From Photorhabdus cinerea (GTDB taxonomy: Bacteria > Pseudomonadota > Gammaproteobacteria > Enterobacterales > Enterobacteriaceae): 64,000 nt of DNA. The notes beneath the pieces were generated by a model. That model did not search any database, was not told the DNA's origin, and saw only the letters and a list, made by a program, of their open reading frames with translations. Made by a program: the position numbers and the translations under genes. The DNA is taken from the NCBI RefSeq assembly GCF_011189575.1, contig NZ_PUJW01000017.1, forward strand, positions 1-64,000. Reading direction: 5' to 3'. How positions within the stretch are numbered: the stretch's first letter is position 1; each line of letters starts with the position of its first letter. Below are positions 33,554 to 42,738 of the stretch, one piece after another.

Positions 33554-33859
33554 ATGGATACCAGAACAGCAGAACCTACCACTGTAAGCGAGATGTTGAC
33601 TGAAGAGTTTTTAAAACCTTTGGGAATAACGCAGCAGCAATTGGCGAATGCTATGGGTGTTTCTCGTAAGGTTATCGGTCAGATCGTAAATCATTCCCGC
33701 CGCCTGTCTGTTGAAGAAGCTACACAATTGGCTGGTCTATTTGAAACGGACGAGGACTTTTGGATTAATCTTCAGGCGGCTCATGATCGCTGGGAAAGTC
33801 GTCAGATTTCCGCCCGTAAGCATTACGCGCCTATTACTGTTATTCTCTCAGCTAGCTAA
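33554..33859 (+). CDS. HigA-family antitoxin-like regulator (orphan)
   Basis: 101 residues: PTTVSEMLTEEFLKPLGITQQQLANAMGVSRKVIGQIVNHSRRLSVEEA, the XRE-type fold of HigA antitoxins, then DEDFWINLQAAHDRWES. AAGGAGG precedes the ATG. HigB normally lies directly upstream, but 33375-33553 has no toxin frame, only a scrap like the end of the dispersed repeat (TATACCCTTCATCTTTCAAA at ~33427). It lies opposite in strand inside the cob operon between cobC and cobS. Confidence 0.85.
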   Translation: MDTRTAEPTTVSEMLTEEFLKPLGITQQQLANAMGVSRKVIGQIVNHSRRLSVEEATQLAGLFETDEDFWINLQAAHDRWESRQISARKHYAPITVILSAS

Positions 33860-33905
33860 TGCTTGGCGCTAGAATAGGGAGTTGGGCATTTTGTCACGAA
33901 GTTAC

Positions 33906-34652
33906 TCACAGTAGCGCCAGTAAAAACACCAACTCCCCGACTTCTACAGACGCGCCAAGGGTATCACCGGTCTGACCGCCTAAACGGCGGTGCAGATACA
34001 CCGCCAGCAACCCAATAACCAACAGCGTGATTGCCAATGCCAGCACACCAGACCATTGCGTCAGTAGAGCAATCAACATTGCCCCACCTAACAACGTCAA
34101 CAATGTCTGATGACCATTAATCCGACCAATATAAAGATTTCCCAATCCAGTTCCTTCACGGGCGCAACGTTGGCGATACATTAACAGTACAATTGCGCTC
34201 CTGCCTGCCACCGATGCCGCAGCCAAAGCCATCAGCATAGGCGCATCACGCAGAGTTAATTCACTCACCACCAGCACTTTCGCCAGAATCAGGAAGATCA
34301 ACGCTAATCCACCATTGGTTCCCAAACGGCTGTCACGCATAATTTCTAGCATTCTTTCCCGCTTACGGGCAGAAAACACACCATCACAGGTATCTGCTAA
34401 ACCATCAAGATGAAGTGCACCCGTTAATAACGCCAGCACTAATACGTAACTTAATGCCGCCAATGGCACACCACACCAAGGTGCAAGCAGGGTAAAAATA
34501 GTGGCAGCAAGCATACCGACAATCAATCCAACTAATGGGAAACTCGCTATACCACGCACGTATTGATCTATTTCTAATCCCTGTGTCCAACGCGACGGGA
34601 CTGGGATACGAGTCATAAATTGCAAAGTGGCGAGAAACAGACGCAGATTCAT
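33906..34652 (-). CDS. cobS: Cobalamin-5-phosphate synthase CobS
   Basis: 248 residues, an integral membrane protein with about six hydrophobic segments. The signature HLDGLADTCDGVFSARKRERMLEIMRDSRLGTNG contains the Asp pairs thought to bind metal. It joins adenosylcobinamide-GDP with alpha-ribazole phosphate. Its start overlaps the cobU stop by 4 bases. Confidence 0.95.
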   Translation of the reverse strand: MNLRLFLATLQFMTRIPVPSRWTQGLEIDQYVRGIASFPLVGLIVGMLAATIFTLLAPWCGVPLAALSYVLVLALLTGALHLDGLADTCDGVFSARKRERMLEIMRDSRLGTNGGLALIFLILAKVLVVSELTLRDAPMLMALAAASVAGRSAIVLLMYRQRCAREGTGLGNLYIGRINGHQTLLTLLGGAMLIALLTQWSGVLALAITLLVIGLLAVYLHRRLGGQTGDTLGASVEVGELVFLLALL

Positions 34653-35227
34653 TTAATTTTTACCTCAATCCCCGATACCATCAAAAATACCTCACTAGCC
34701 GCCACCGCCAGCCGCTGGTTAACTCTTCCGGCAATGTCGCGGAAATGACGGGCCAAACGGTTCTCCGGCACAATGCCCATGCCTAATTCGTTAGTCACCA
34801 GATATATCGGGGACGTCATGCAGGCACAAGCCGCTAATAGATCACTCATTTGCTGCTGAATTCCCATCTCCAATACCGCAAAATCCATTTGTTCCGGTGG
34901 TGTTTCGCCTGCCAGATCAAATAATAAATTGGTGATCAGCGTGGTAATACACTCAAGAATGACAGCTTCCCCCGGCTGGGTTTGCGTCATAATGACTGCG
35001 CCAAGATCGTGATAGCCTTCCCATGTGCGCCAATGGGAAGGCCGGTTTTCGCGGTGCAAACGTATTCGCTCAGCCATTTCACTGTCTGTCACCACGGAAG
35101 TCGCAATATAAAACACTTGCTTACTCGCTTGTGCCGCCAATTTCTCCGCCAGCAAACTTTTACCACTGCGAGCGCCGCCAGTAATCAGGATCACGGTGCC
35201 AAATCTTGTTGATGGATTTTCATACAC
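34649..35227 (-). CDS. cobU: Adenosylcobinamide kinase/guanylyltransferase CobU
   Basis: 192 residues with the P-loop LITGGARSGKSLLAEKLA, the IRLHRENRPSHWRTWE segment holding the guanylylated His, and VTNELGMGIVPENRLARHFRDIAGRVNQ. It phosphorylates and then guanylylates adenosylcobinamide. It overlaps the 3' end of cbiP by 37 bases; a later start (e.g. near residue 12) is possible but no better Met exists before the P-loop. Confidence 0.95.
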   Translation of the reverse strand: MYENPSTRFGTVILITGGARSGKSLLAEKLAAQASKQVFYIATSVVTDSEMAERIRLHRENRPSHWRTWEGYHDLGAVIMTQTQPGEAVILECITTLITNLLFDLAGETPPEQMDFAVLEMGIQQQMSDLLAACACMTSPIYLVTNELGMGIVPENRLARHFRDIAGRVNQRLAVAASEVFLMVSGIEVKIK

Positions 35228-36729
35228 TGATAAATCCGTTTTATATCCAAGTGCTCGCGCATAGCTTCCGCCAGGCGGTCAAACTGAGTTTGTTTGTAGT
35301 GAGCGTAATCCAATGTGTCACCTTGATAAGCCGCCAGCCCTTTACGTTGGCGTAAAGCATTAAGCAGAGTTCGGGTAAAACTAGCGCTATCAAACAAGCC
35401 ATGAATATAACTTCCCATCACACTCCCCTCTTGATTAACCGCACCATCAAACCAATTACCAGAATGGCCGTTACGCTCAGTAATACAGGCAAACGGTGTC
35501 GCATCTGCCCCCAGTGACGAGCTGCCCATATGAATTTCATAACCCCGGATAGGCTGCTCAATGCAGTCTGACAACAAACCCGGCAATCCAGACAAACAAC
35601 GACCGTTTACTCTGGTTGTCACTTTTTCATGGGTAAATCGGGTTTCCATATCCAGCAATCCAAGACCATCCAGCTGTTCAATACCCGATTCCACTCCATC
35701 TATGATCCGCTGCCCCAACATTTGATAACCACCGCAGATACCGATAACCGGAACACCTGCCTGATGTGCCGTCAACAAGGCATCTGCTAACCCGTTCTGC
35801 CGCAACCATTGCAAATCTCCCAATGTGTTTTTGCTACCGGGCAAGATAATCAGATCCGATGGCTGCAACGCCGATGGCTGAGTCACATAACGCAAGCGAA
35901 CATCCGGTTGCACCGCCAGTGCGTTAAAATCAGTAAAATTGGCAATATGAGGCAAACGAATTACCGCAATATCCAGCGCTTTTTCTGCTGCACCATCATA
36001 TTTACCGGTTTGCAACGCTACACCGTCTTCATCTTCCAGATCAATATCCAGCCAAGGCATCACTCCCAGAACTGGCACTCCAGTTAAGGCTTCAATCTGT
36101 TCAATACCCGGCTGGAGCAAGCTAATATCACCCCGGAATTTGTTGATAATTACCCCTTTTACCCGCGCTTTTTCTTCCGGGCGCAACAACGCCAGCGTAC
36201 CGTAGATGGCAGCGAATACCCCTCCTCGATCAATATCCGCAACCAACAGCACCGGCGCATCCACCATTTCCGCCATTCCCATGTTGACAATGTCTCGATC
36301 ACGCAAATTGATCTCCGCCGGACTGCCAGCTCCTTCCAGCACAATCACGTCATATTCACCGGCCAGACTATGAAAAACGTCACTGATTTGCTGCTGCAAA
36401 CGAGGCTTGTACTGGTGATATTCCACCGCATTCATGCTACAAGCGACTTTTCCCATTAGCACAACCTGAGCCTTGCGGTCGCTGGTGGGTTTAAGCAGTA
36501 CCGGGTTCATCCGTACATCAGGCTCGATACCCGCCGCCTCTGCCTGAAAAATCTGCGCCCTTCCCATCTCTTCACCGTTTATAGTGATACCAGAATTTAG
36601 CGCCATATTCTGTGATTTAAACGGTGCGCAGCGATAACCATCCTGAACAAAGATACGGCACAGTCCCGCAACTAATACACTTTTCCCTACATCGGATGCC
36701 GTACCCTGCAACATTAAAGATAAACCCAT
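35191..36729 (-). CDS. cbiP: Adenosylcobyric acid synthase CbiP
   Basis: 512 residues from the ATG at 36729 (MGLSLMLQGTASDVGKS), which has AGAGGTGG upstream. The N-terminal ATP-dependent synthetase domain (PVLLKPTSDRKAQVVLMG, EGAGSPAEINLRDRDIVNMGMA) is followed by a class I glutaminase domain with VIGICGGYQMLGQ (Cys) and RGYEIHMG (His). It amidates four carboxylates of adenosylcobyrinate diamide. It directly follows cbiL here; in Salmonella cbiMNQO lies between them. Confidence 0.96.
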   Translation of the reverse strand: MGLSLMLQGTASDVGKSVLVAGLCRIFVQDGYRCAPFKSQNMALNSGITINGEEMGRAQIFQAEAAGIEPDVRMNPVLLKPTSDRKAQVVLMGKVACSMNAVEYHQYKPRLQQQISDVFHSLAGEYDVIVLEGAGSPAEINLRDRDIVNMGMAEMVDAPVLLVADIDRGGVFAAIYGTLALLRPEEKARVKGVIINKFRGDISLLQPGIEQIEALTGVPVLGVMPWLDIDLEDEDGVALQTGKYDGAAEKALDIAVIRLPHIANFTDFNALAVQPDVRLRYVTQPSALQPSDLIILPGSKNTLGDLQWLRQNGLADALLTAHQAGVPVIGICGGYQMLGQRIIDGVESGIEQLDGLGLLDMETRFTHEKVTTRVNGRCLSGLPGLLSDCIEQPIRGYEIHMGSSSLGADATPFACITERNGHSGNWFDGAVNQEGSVMGSYIHGLFDSASFTRTLLNALRQRKGLAAYQGDTLDYAHYKQTQFDRLAEAMREHLDIKRIYQCMKIHQQDLAP

Positions 36730-36746
36730 AACGCCACCTCTTATAT

Positions 36747-37463
36747 TTACTCCCCAGTACGCCACTGTTTATTCACTAAAATGGTGGAGAAATAAGGTAA
36801 TTTCTGATCGGTATCCACCTGATCCAAACGGCGCCAGCATTGTTCACTTGGCAATGTAGCATCCGCCATCAACAGGGCATGTTCAAATAAATTCAGGCGT
36901 GCCAACAACGAACTCACGGCGGTAAAACGGCCATAAACTTTCATCAGCACCACACAATCATGGTTTTGCAGTGCCTGTTCCAACTCGGCTTCCGGCGCAG
37001 TACAGGACATTACCGCCATTGATTGCTGTTCCATTGCCAGCGGTAATACAGTACGCGCTGCAATCGCAGCAAAAGAGGTGATACCTGGGATAATTTCCAA
37101 CCACTCTTGCCGACCAATACGCGCCAATAAAAAGACCCAGGTACTGAACAGCATGGCATCACCAAGCGTGATAAATCCCACCTGCCGCCCTTCCATCACT
37201 TCATCTTTCAGTTGTTGCGCCACTTCATCCCATACAGCTTGTTTTTCTTCGTCGTTACTGCTCATCGGGAAGTGACAAGTACGAATTTCAGTGTGTGGTG
37301 ATAGGTATTCGCGCACAATGGAAAGTGCCAGACTGTCACCCCTTTTACGCCCGGCAGGTGCATAAAGCACATCAAGGCGGGAAAGTATCCGGGCAGCCCG
37401 AACAGTAATCAAATCACTGGCGCCAGGGCCAACCCCCATAGCATAAAGTCTTCCATCCATCAC
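36747..37463 (-). CDS. cbiL: Precorrin-2/cobalt-factor II C20-methyltransferase CbiL
   Basis: 238 residues: LYAMGVGPGASDLITVRAARIL at the N-terminus, ITLGDAMLFSTWVF and IPGITSFAAIAAR. It is a tetrapyrrole methylase acting at C20 in the anaerobic route. It overlaps the cbiK stop by 4 bases. Confidence 0.93.
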   Translation of the reverse strand: MMDGRLYAMGVGPGASDLITVRAARILSRLDVLYAPAGRKRGDSLALSIVREYLSPHTEIRTCHFPMSSNDEEKQAVWDEVAQQLKDEVMEGRQVGFITLGDAMLFSTWVFLLARIGRQEWLEIIPGITSFAAIAARTVLPLAMEQQSMAVMSCTAPEAELEQALQNHDCVVLMKVYGRFTAVSSLLARLNLFEHALLMADATLPSEQCWRRLDQVDTDQKLPYFSTILVNKQWRTGE

Positions 37464-38254
37464 ACCACCTCCTGTTGATCTGCCTGTAACGCATCCGCCA
37501 AGTGTTGAACGAACATCTGGCGAATCAACGGATTTTCACCTAACCCCTGTAACCAGGATTGGGTTTTGATCCCAACCGCTTCCAATTGAGAACGCCACGA
37601 ATCCGGCTCATCCGATGCCATATCGTTAATCGCATGATCACCGGCCACCAGCATTAATGGCATCAAATGTACCTTACGCACGGCCTGCCGCCGCAAACGG
37701 ATGATGATATTATCGATTTCCGGGTAGCTTTCCACCGCACCAACTAATGCCGGGAAATTATGTGAACTCATCAGGTGATCAAGACATGCATAGGCAGAAA
37801 AAGCATGATGGGTTGCACCATGCCCCATAAACACTACACGCTCATCCGCCGCCAACGGGGGCATCTGACTTTTCAGGGCAACAAGCAGTTGTTGATAATC
37901 AGCAAAGCTGTTAAGTAACGGCGTACCAACAACTAAACGTTGAACATATTCACTAAAGGTACGTACTTCACTGACGATTTTTTCATATTCGTCGCCGTTG
38001 ATAACATGAAGGGACTGAATAGCGACATCCTGATAACCTTCATTGACTAAACGCGCCAGCGCCTGACGTGGGTTATCTACCTGTAAACCATCACGCTTTT
38101 GCAATTTACGAATGATCATTTCAGAGGTGAATGCACGATACAGATCACGATCACGGTAAGCCGCTGCCAGTTGTTGTTCACAAGCCTCAATATTCTTCTG
38201 CCGGGTTTGCTGATAGCTAGTTCCAAAACTGATAATTAATAGTGCTTTTTTCAT
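37460..38254 (-). CDS. cbiK: Anaerobic cobaltochelatase CbiK
   Basis: 264 residues: ALLIISFGTSYQQTRQKNIEACE, then FMGHGATHHAFSAYACLD and LMPLMLVAGDHAINDMASDEPDSW, carrying the two histidines used for metal insertion. It puts cobalt into sirohydrochlorin, which marks the pathway as the anaerobic (early cobalt) type. Confidence 0.95.
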   Translation of the reverse strand: MKKALLIISFGTSYQQTRQKNIEACEQQLAAAYRDRDLYRAFTSEMIIRKLQKRDGLQVDNPRQALARLVNEGYQDVAIQSLHVINGDEYEKIVSEVRTFSEYVQRLVVGTPLLNSFADYQQLLVALKSQMPPLAADERVVFMGHGATHHAFSAYACLDHLMSSHNFPALVGAVESYPEIDNIIIRLRRQAVRKVHLMPLMLVAGDHAINDMASDEPDSWRSQLEAVGIKTQSWLQGLGENPLIRQMFVQHLADALQADQQEVV

Positions 38255-38267
38255 TTTATTGCCCTCA

Positions 38268-39053
38268 TTATTCCTGCCAATTGGTCAGGTGTTGGACAAA
38301 CTCATCCAATGAGCTAACCCGCTCTCCTTCATCGTAAGATAAAGACGAAGCAGGACGGCATACCACAATGCAGGGGATATTAAGTGCCAGGCAAGGCGCT
38401 ACTTTCTGCTGATATCCCCCTTCTGCACCGGATTCTTTGGTGATTACCACATCAGGATGGCAAAGTTCATACAATGCATGATTAAATTCAGCCGTGAATG
38501 GCCCACGCAACGCGATAATGTGATCGACCCCCAATCCTAACATTTCACACTGAATTAACACCTCGGCGGTCGGTAGTACCCGTACTAACAAGGTTTTTCC
38601 CGGTAGTAAGCGCTGATATAGCGCCAGTTGCTTGCTGCCGGTGGTTAGCAAGATTCGTTGCCCTAATGTCTGTGTAACGTCGCAAGCCGCCTCCACACTA
38701 TCGACTTTGTGCAACAACGGGTGATGCAGTAAATCAATCTCACTGGGGCGCTGATAACGGGTGAGCCGCAATGATAAACAGCGACAGGCGGTAATCACGT
38801 TTTGACTCAGCGCATCCGCATAAGGATGAGAGGCATCAATCACCCAGCGCACTTTGTGCTGGTCAAAGTAATGTACCATTGCCTCAATATCCATTCGCCC
38901 CACCACCACCTCGCCACGAATATCTCCCGCGAGTTGTCTGCCAGCATCAGTAGCAACAGAAAGACGGTAACGCACGCCTGCCGAGTCTAATGCCCGACAG
39001 AGTAGTCGGGCGTCACTGGTACCACCAAAAACATGGACTGCCGGAGGATTCAT
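38268..39053 (-). CDS. cbiJ: Cobalt-precorrin-6A reductase CbiJ
   Basis: 261 residues: VHVFGGTSDARLLCRALDSAG, WVIDASHPYADALSQNVITACR and ITKESGAEGGYQQKV, typical of CbiJ/CobK. It reduces cobalt-precorrin-6A. It overlaps cbiH by 4 bases. Confidence 0.93.
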   Translation of the reverse strand: MNPPAVHVFGGTSDARLLCRALDSAGVRYRLSVATDAGRQLAGDIRGEVVVGRMDIEAMVHYFDQHKVRWVIDASHPYADALSQNVITACRCLSLRLTRYQRPSEIDLLHHPLLHKVDSVEAACDVTQTLGQRILLTTGSKQLALYQRLLPGKTLLVRVLPTAEVLIQCEMLGLGVDHIIALRGPFTAEFNHALYELCHPDVVITKESGAEGGYQQKVAPCLALNIPCIVVCRPASSLSYDEGERVSSLDEFVQHLTNWQE

Positions 39054-39775
39054 AATTCATACCCTCGTGGTGTGATCATCAGTCCATCACGGCAATAAGT
39101 CGTTTGATTGCCAACGATGACCAGACTGGTCATATCTACTGGCGAAAAATCCATCTCGCCAAATGTGGTGATCCATTTATCCTGTTTTTTACGTGCGGCA
39201 GCCTTCACCACCCCCACTGGCGTCTGTGCCGCTTTCCACGGACGCATAAGTTCAAATGCTTTGGCAAGATGCCCTTCACGGCCACGGCTGCGTGGGTTAT
39301 AGAAACAAATAACAAAATCGGCTTGCGCGGCAGCAATAATCCGTTTCTCAATCATCGGCCACGGCGTAAGCAGATCACTTAAACTGATATGACAAAAATC
39401 ATGCATCAACGGTGCACCTAACAACGATGCCGCGGCAATACTGGCGGTAATCCCTGCTACTAACTTAATTTCAAGATCGTATTGTTGCTGGCAAACCAAC
39501 TCCAGCACTAAGCCAGCCATACCATAGATCCCCGCATCCCCACTGCTGATCAAAGCCACCTTGCGACCGGATAAAGCCAGATCAATCGCGGTCTGGCAGC
39601 GTTCAATCTCCTTACACATACCGGTCTTAATCACTTCTTTATCCATAGTCAGATGTTTGACCAAATGGGTGTAGGTTTTATAGCCGACAATAATTTCAGC
39701 TTCACGGATCGCTGCAATGGCTTCCTGTGTCATCATGGATTCATTGCCTGGTCCAATACCGATTACGGTTAACAT
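39050..39775 (-). CDS. cbiH: Cobalt-factor III C17-methyltransferase CbiH
   Basis: 241 residues: LTVIGIGPGNESMMTQEAIAAI, VALISSGDAGIYGMAGLV, AGITASIAAASLLGAPLMHDFCHISLSDLLTPW and CFYNPRSRGREGHLAKAFE. It methylates C17 with ring contraction. It overlaps cbiG by 7 bases. Confidence 0.95.
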   Translation of the reverse strand: MLTVIGIGPGNESMMTQEAIAAIREAEIIVGYKTYTHLVKHLTMDKEVIKTGMCKEIERCQTAIDLALSGRKVALISSGDAGIYGMAGLVLELVCQQQYDLEIKLVAGITASIAAASLLGAPLMHDFCHISLSDLLTPWPMIEKRIIAAAQADFVICFYNPRSRGREGHLAKAFELMRPWKAAQTPVGVVKAAARKKQDKWITTFGEMDFSPVDMTSLVIVGNQTTYCRDGLMITPRGYEL

Positions 39776-40830
39776 GATTGTGATACCCCTAAAGTGATAG
39801 TGACGCCCTGCTCACGCAGGGTCCGACCAACCAGTTTTCCTTCACTCATCAACCAAGCGACAGGTTGTGAAACACTGCCAACTCCCACCGTCTGGCGTAC
39901 AAAATCGGAAGCGGGAAAACGCTGTTCATGGCGACTTAGCTCATTAACACTGAACAACTCAAACGGTACACGCCAACGCTGTGCAAGCTGATTCAGCGCC
40001 GGTTCATCTTTTTTAATGACAACACTACCGATGGCGCGAAGGGCCATCAGGTCAAAATGATTTTCTGCCATCTGCTTCCGCAATAGCTCAACCAGTGTTT
40101 GCAATGGTGTATCCCGGCGACAACCGATCCCAGCCACAACACGTTTCGGCACCAGTTTATAAACTGGCAGAAACAGCCCCGGCAGTGAATCTCGCAATGT
40201 GATACACACCAATGCATCCAATTCCGGCAACATATCCAAACAAGCTACCGGGACAAAACCACGGGTATCACAGTGTTCACGTTCGCTAAGTAGTGGCTCA
40301 TCCCACCACAACCCCACTTTCTGACCACTGACCAGCATTTGGTTTATCACCTTCACCACGTGGCGAAAATCCTGCATATCGGCATCTAACTGAGTAGCAA
40401 GGGTATCCAGCGCCGCCATCCCGTTAACATCAGTGGCAGTTGTAATCACCGGATCGGCCCCAAGCAGTTCTGCCAGAGAGTAAGTCAATGCATTTGCTCC
40501 ACCCACATGACCGGATAGCAGGCTAATGACATGCTGACCTCGTTCATCAATCACCACCACGGCGGGATCATGCATTTTGTCGTTTATCAGCGGCGCAATC
40601 ATACGTACCGTGATCCCAAGAGCCGCAACGACCACCAGCGCCGAATAGCTTTTAAATGCCTCGCGTAAGGTATCTCCAAAACTGCCATTGAAAGGAGTAA
40701 ACCCCGGTTCCAGCAGCTTTTCACTGGTAAAACAGGTCAGAGGAAGATGCGTTTTCAACCGACGTACCAGTCTGACCCCGCCCGGTGTCAAACAGAACAC
40801 CGCAATCGACTCATGCCCGGCGATATTCAT
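39769..40830 (-). CDS. cbiG: Cobalt-precorrin-5A hydrolase CbiG
   Basis: 353 residues from the ATG at 40830 (MNIAGHESIAVFCLTPGGVRL), chosen because it fits the family start; the frame extends five codons further. The middle has ISLLSGHVGGANALTYSLAELLGADPVITTATDVNG and the C-terminal domain VVAGIGCRRDTPLQTL. It opens the ring-A lactone and releases acetaldehyde. It overlaps cbiF by about 20 bases. Confidence 0.93.
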   Translation of the reverse strand: MNIAGHESIAVFCLTPGGVRLVRRLKTHLPLTCFTSEKLLEPGFTPFNGSFGDTLREAFKSYSALVVVAALGITVRMIAPLINDKMHDPAVVVIDERGQHVISLLSGHVGGANALTYSLAELLGADPVITTATDVNGMAALDTLATQLDADMQDFRHVVKVINQMLVSGQKVGLWWDEPLLSEREHCDTRGFVPVACLDMLPELDALVCITLRDSLPGLFLPVYKLVPKRVVAGIGCRRDTPLQTLVELLRKQMAENHFDLMALRAIGSVVIKKDEPALNQLAQRWRVPFELFSVNELSRHEQRFPASDFVRQTVGVGSVSQPVAWLMSEGKLVGRTLREQGVTITLGVSQSC

Positions 40831-41584
40831 GGCTAAACCCCGCATCGTAGAGTCTGGAATTGTGATATTCCTCTCCCAGGAAAGCCCCGACCAGAATCAA
40901 AGCCGTTTTACGGATACCCGCTTCGCGTACTTTTTCGGCGATATCTGCTAATGTGCCGCGCACAGTACGGCTTTCAGCCCAAGTCGCTTTGTATATCACC
41001 GCAACTGGCGTTGTGACCGGGTAACCACCAGCCTGAAGACGCGCAACCACATGTCCCATCTTCTGTACTGAAAGATAAATCGCCATTGAAGTTTGATGGG
41101 CTGCTAAGGATTCCAACTGTTCGAGCGGTGGCACCGGTGTTCGCCCCTCAATCCGGGTAATGATCAGGCTTTGCGACACTTCCGGTACCGTGTATTCCAC
41201 CCCTAACTGCGCTGCCGCACCAAGAAAAGCACTGACGCCCGGCACCGAGTCAAAACCAATACCGACATCGGTTAAAGCTTCTCCTTGCTCGCGAATGGAG
41301 CCGTACAACGAGAGATCGCCAGTTTGCAGCCGAACCACCAATTTACCCGCATGGACGCCTTCAACCATCAGTGCAACAATCTGCTCTAGTGTCAGACCGG
41401 CGCTGTCATGGCATTCAGCCTCTGGCGGACAATAATCCAGCAATTCGGTATTAATCAGCGAACCGGCATAAATCACCACCTGCGCCTGTTGCAGCAAACG
41501 GTAGCCTTTCAGGGTGATCAGTTCCTTGTCACCCGGTCCAGCCCCCACAAACCAAACTTTCCGGGGATCAAAATGCTCAGACAT
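40811..41584 (-). CDS. cbiF: Cobalt-precorrin-4 C11-methyltransferase CbiF
   Basis: 257 residues: VWFVGAGPGDKELITLKGYRLLQQA, RLQTGDLSLYGSIREQ, VPGVSAFLGAAAQLGVEYTVPEVSQSLIITR. It adds the C11 methyl group. It overlaps cbiT by 8 bases. Confidence 0.96.
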   Translation of the reverse strand: MSEHFDPRKVWFVGAGPGDKELITLKGYRLLQQAQVVIYAGSLINTELLDYCPPEAECHDSAGLTLEQIVALMVEGVHAGKLVVRLQTGDLSLYGSIREQGEALTDVGIGFDSVPGVSAFLGAAAQLGVEYTVPEVSQSLIITRIEGRTPVPPLEQLESLAAHQTSMAIYLSVQKMGHVVARLQAGGYPVTTPVAVIYKATWAESRTVRGTLADIAEKVREAGIRKTALILVGAFLGEEYHNSRLYDAGFSHEYRRA

Positions 41585-42146
41585 GGCACTCCTCCTTGTA
41601 ACAGGAAATAAGATAAGTCGGATTATTCGGCTTGAAATAGTGGCCGCTGCCGAGTGATGCCAGAGTAGATGCCTGTAGCTGTATACATTCTAAATCGCTG
41701 ACCTGACACATTCGCAAATGTGCCAGCGCATCATTCAGGTTATTCAGCAAAATAAAAGTCAGTACCAAACGGCCACCGGGGTACATGTGATCCAGCGCCC
41801 AGTCGATCAGTGCTGTCAATTGTCCACCACTACCACCGATAAATACCGCATCTGCCATAACATCCAATGCCAACGGCGCTTCTCCGGCAATGATTTCCAC
41901 ATTATGACAACCCAGCCGCTGACGATTCTCTCCAACCAAAGCCAATGCCGCCGGGTTACGCTCAATGGCAGTGACAGTCAGCGCCGGGAATCGCAACGCT
42001 GCCTCCAACGCCACACTGCCTGTACCTGCACCCACATCGATCAACTGCCTGGCATTAATTAACTCCAGCCGCTCCAGTGCTAATGCACGTACTGGCTCTT
42101 TAGTCATCGGCACTTTTTGGCCGCGTAAAAATTCATCATCTCTCAT
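41577..42146 (-). CDS. cbiT: Cobalt-precorrin-6B C15-methyltransferase (decarboxylating) CbiT
   Basis: 189 residues: PMTKEPVRALALERLEL, the SAM site LIDVGAGTGSVALEAALRFP, and ADAVFIGGSGGQLTALIDWAL. With CbiE it forms cobalt-precorrin-8 by methylation and decarboxylation. It overlaps cbiE by 11 bases; the two are fused as CobL in aerobic-route organisms. Confidence 0.95.
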   Translation of the reverse strand: MRDDEFLRGQKVPMTKEPVRALALERLELINARQLIDVGAGTGSVALEAALRFPALTVTAIERNPAALALVGENRQRLGCHNVEIIAGEAPLALDVMADAVFIGGSGGQLTALIDWALDHMYPGGRLVLTFILLNNLNDALAHLRMCQVSDLECIQLQASTLASLGSGHYFKPNNPTYLISCYKEECHV

Positions 42147-42738
42147 TTAGGATCACCACCACATTCATGTCATAGTCAGTTGTCACCGCTTCAGGCCGCA
42201 GGCGGTGAATACGCTCATTGGACAAAGAGAGGTTCTCACCAATAATCAATGTACGACTCAGGCCACGCTGAATAATGGCCTGCGCAATTGCCCACGGGCC
42301 TACGCGCCCATCAGTTACCATCCCTACTTTGTCGTGTTGCAGAAGCCAATCAAAATCTGGGGTACGCCCGTGACTGCTGGTCAGATAGATATCGTTCATA
42401 TCCAATGCGGCTTTGGCACATAGATACTGAATTGAACTGATACCCGGAATAATGCGCAGATCATCTGCGGTAAAATATTCAGACAATAGTTTGCCGATGC
42501 CATACAACAACGGATCACCAGACGCTAATACCACAATATGACGAGTGCTGTTGTTCTGTAGCCAGACAATCAAGCTGGCAAGATCCGCATCCAATACGCG
42601 GGTTTCATGGGTTATGCCGCTAAATATCTCCAGATGTCGCCTGCCACCCACCAATACCTCCGCCTCAGTGATATAACGCTGTGCTTGCGGTACCAGATAC
42701 GCAGTATCACCGGGACCAATACCGACTACGGTGATCAT
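42136..42738 (-). CDS. cbiE: Cobalt-precorrin-7 C5-methyltransferase CbiE
   Basis: 200 residues: ITVVGIGPGDTAYLVPQAQRYI, VVLASGDPLLYGIGKLL, IIPGISSIQYLCAKAAL. It methylates C5. It overlaps cbiD by 4 bases. Confidence 0.95.
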   Translation of the reverse strand: MITVVGIGPGDTAYLVPQAQRYITEAEVLVGGRRHLEIFSGITHETRVLDADLASLIVWLQNNSTRHIVVLASGDPLLYGIGKLLSEYFTADDLRIIPGISSIQYLCAKAALDMNDIYLTSSHGRTPDFDWLLQHDKVGMVTDGRVGPWAIAQAIIQRGLSRTLIIGENLSLSNERIHRLRPEAVTTDYDMNVVVILNER

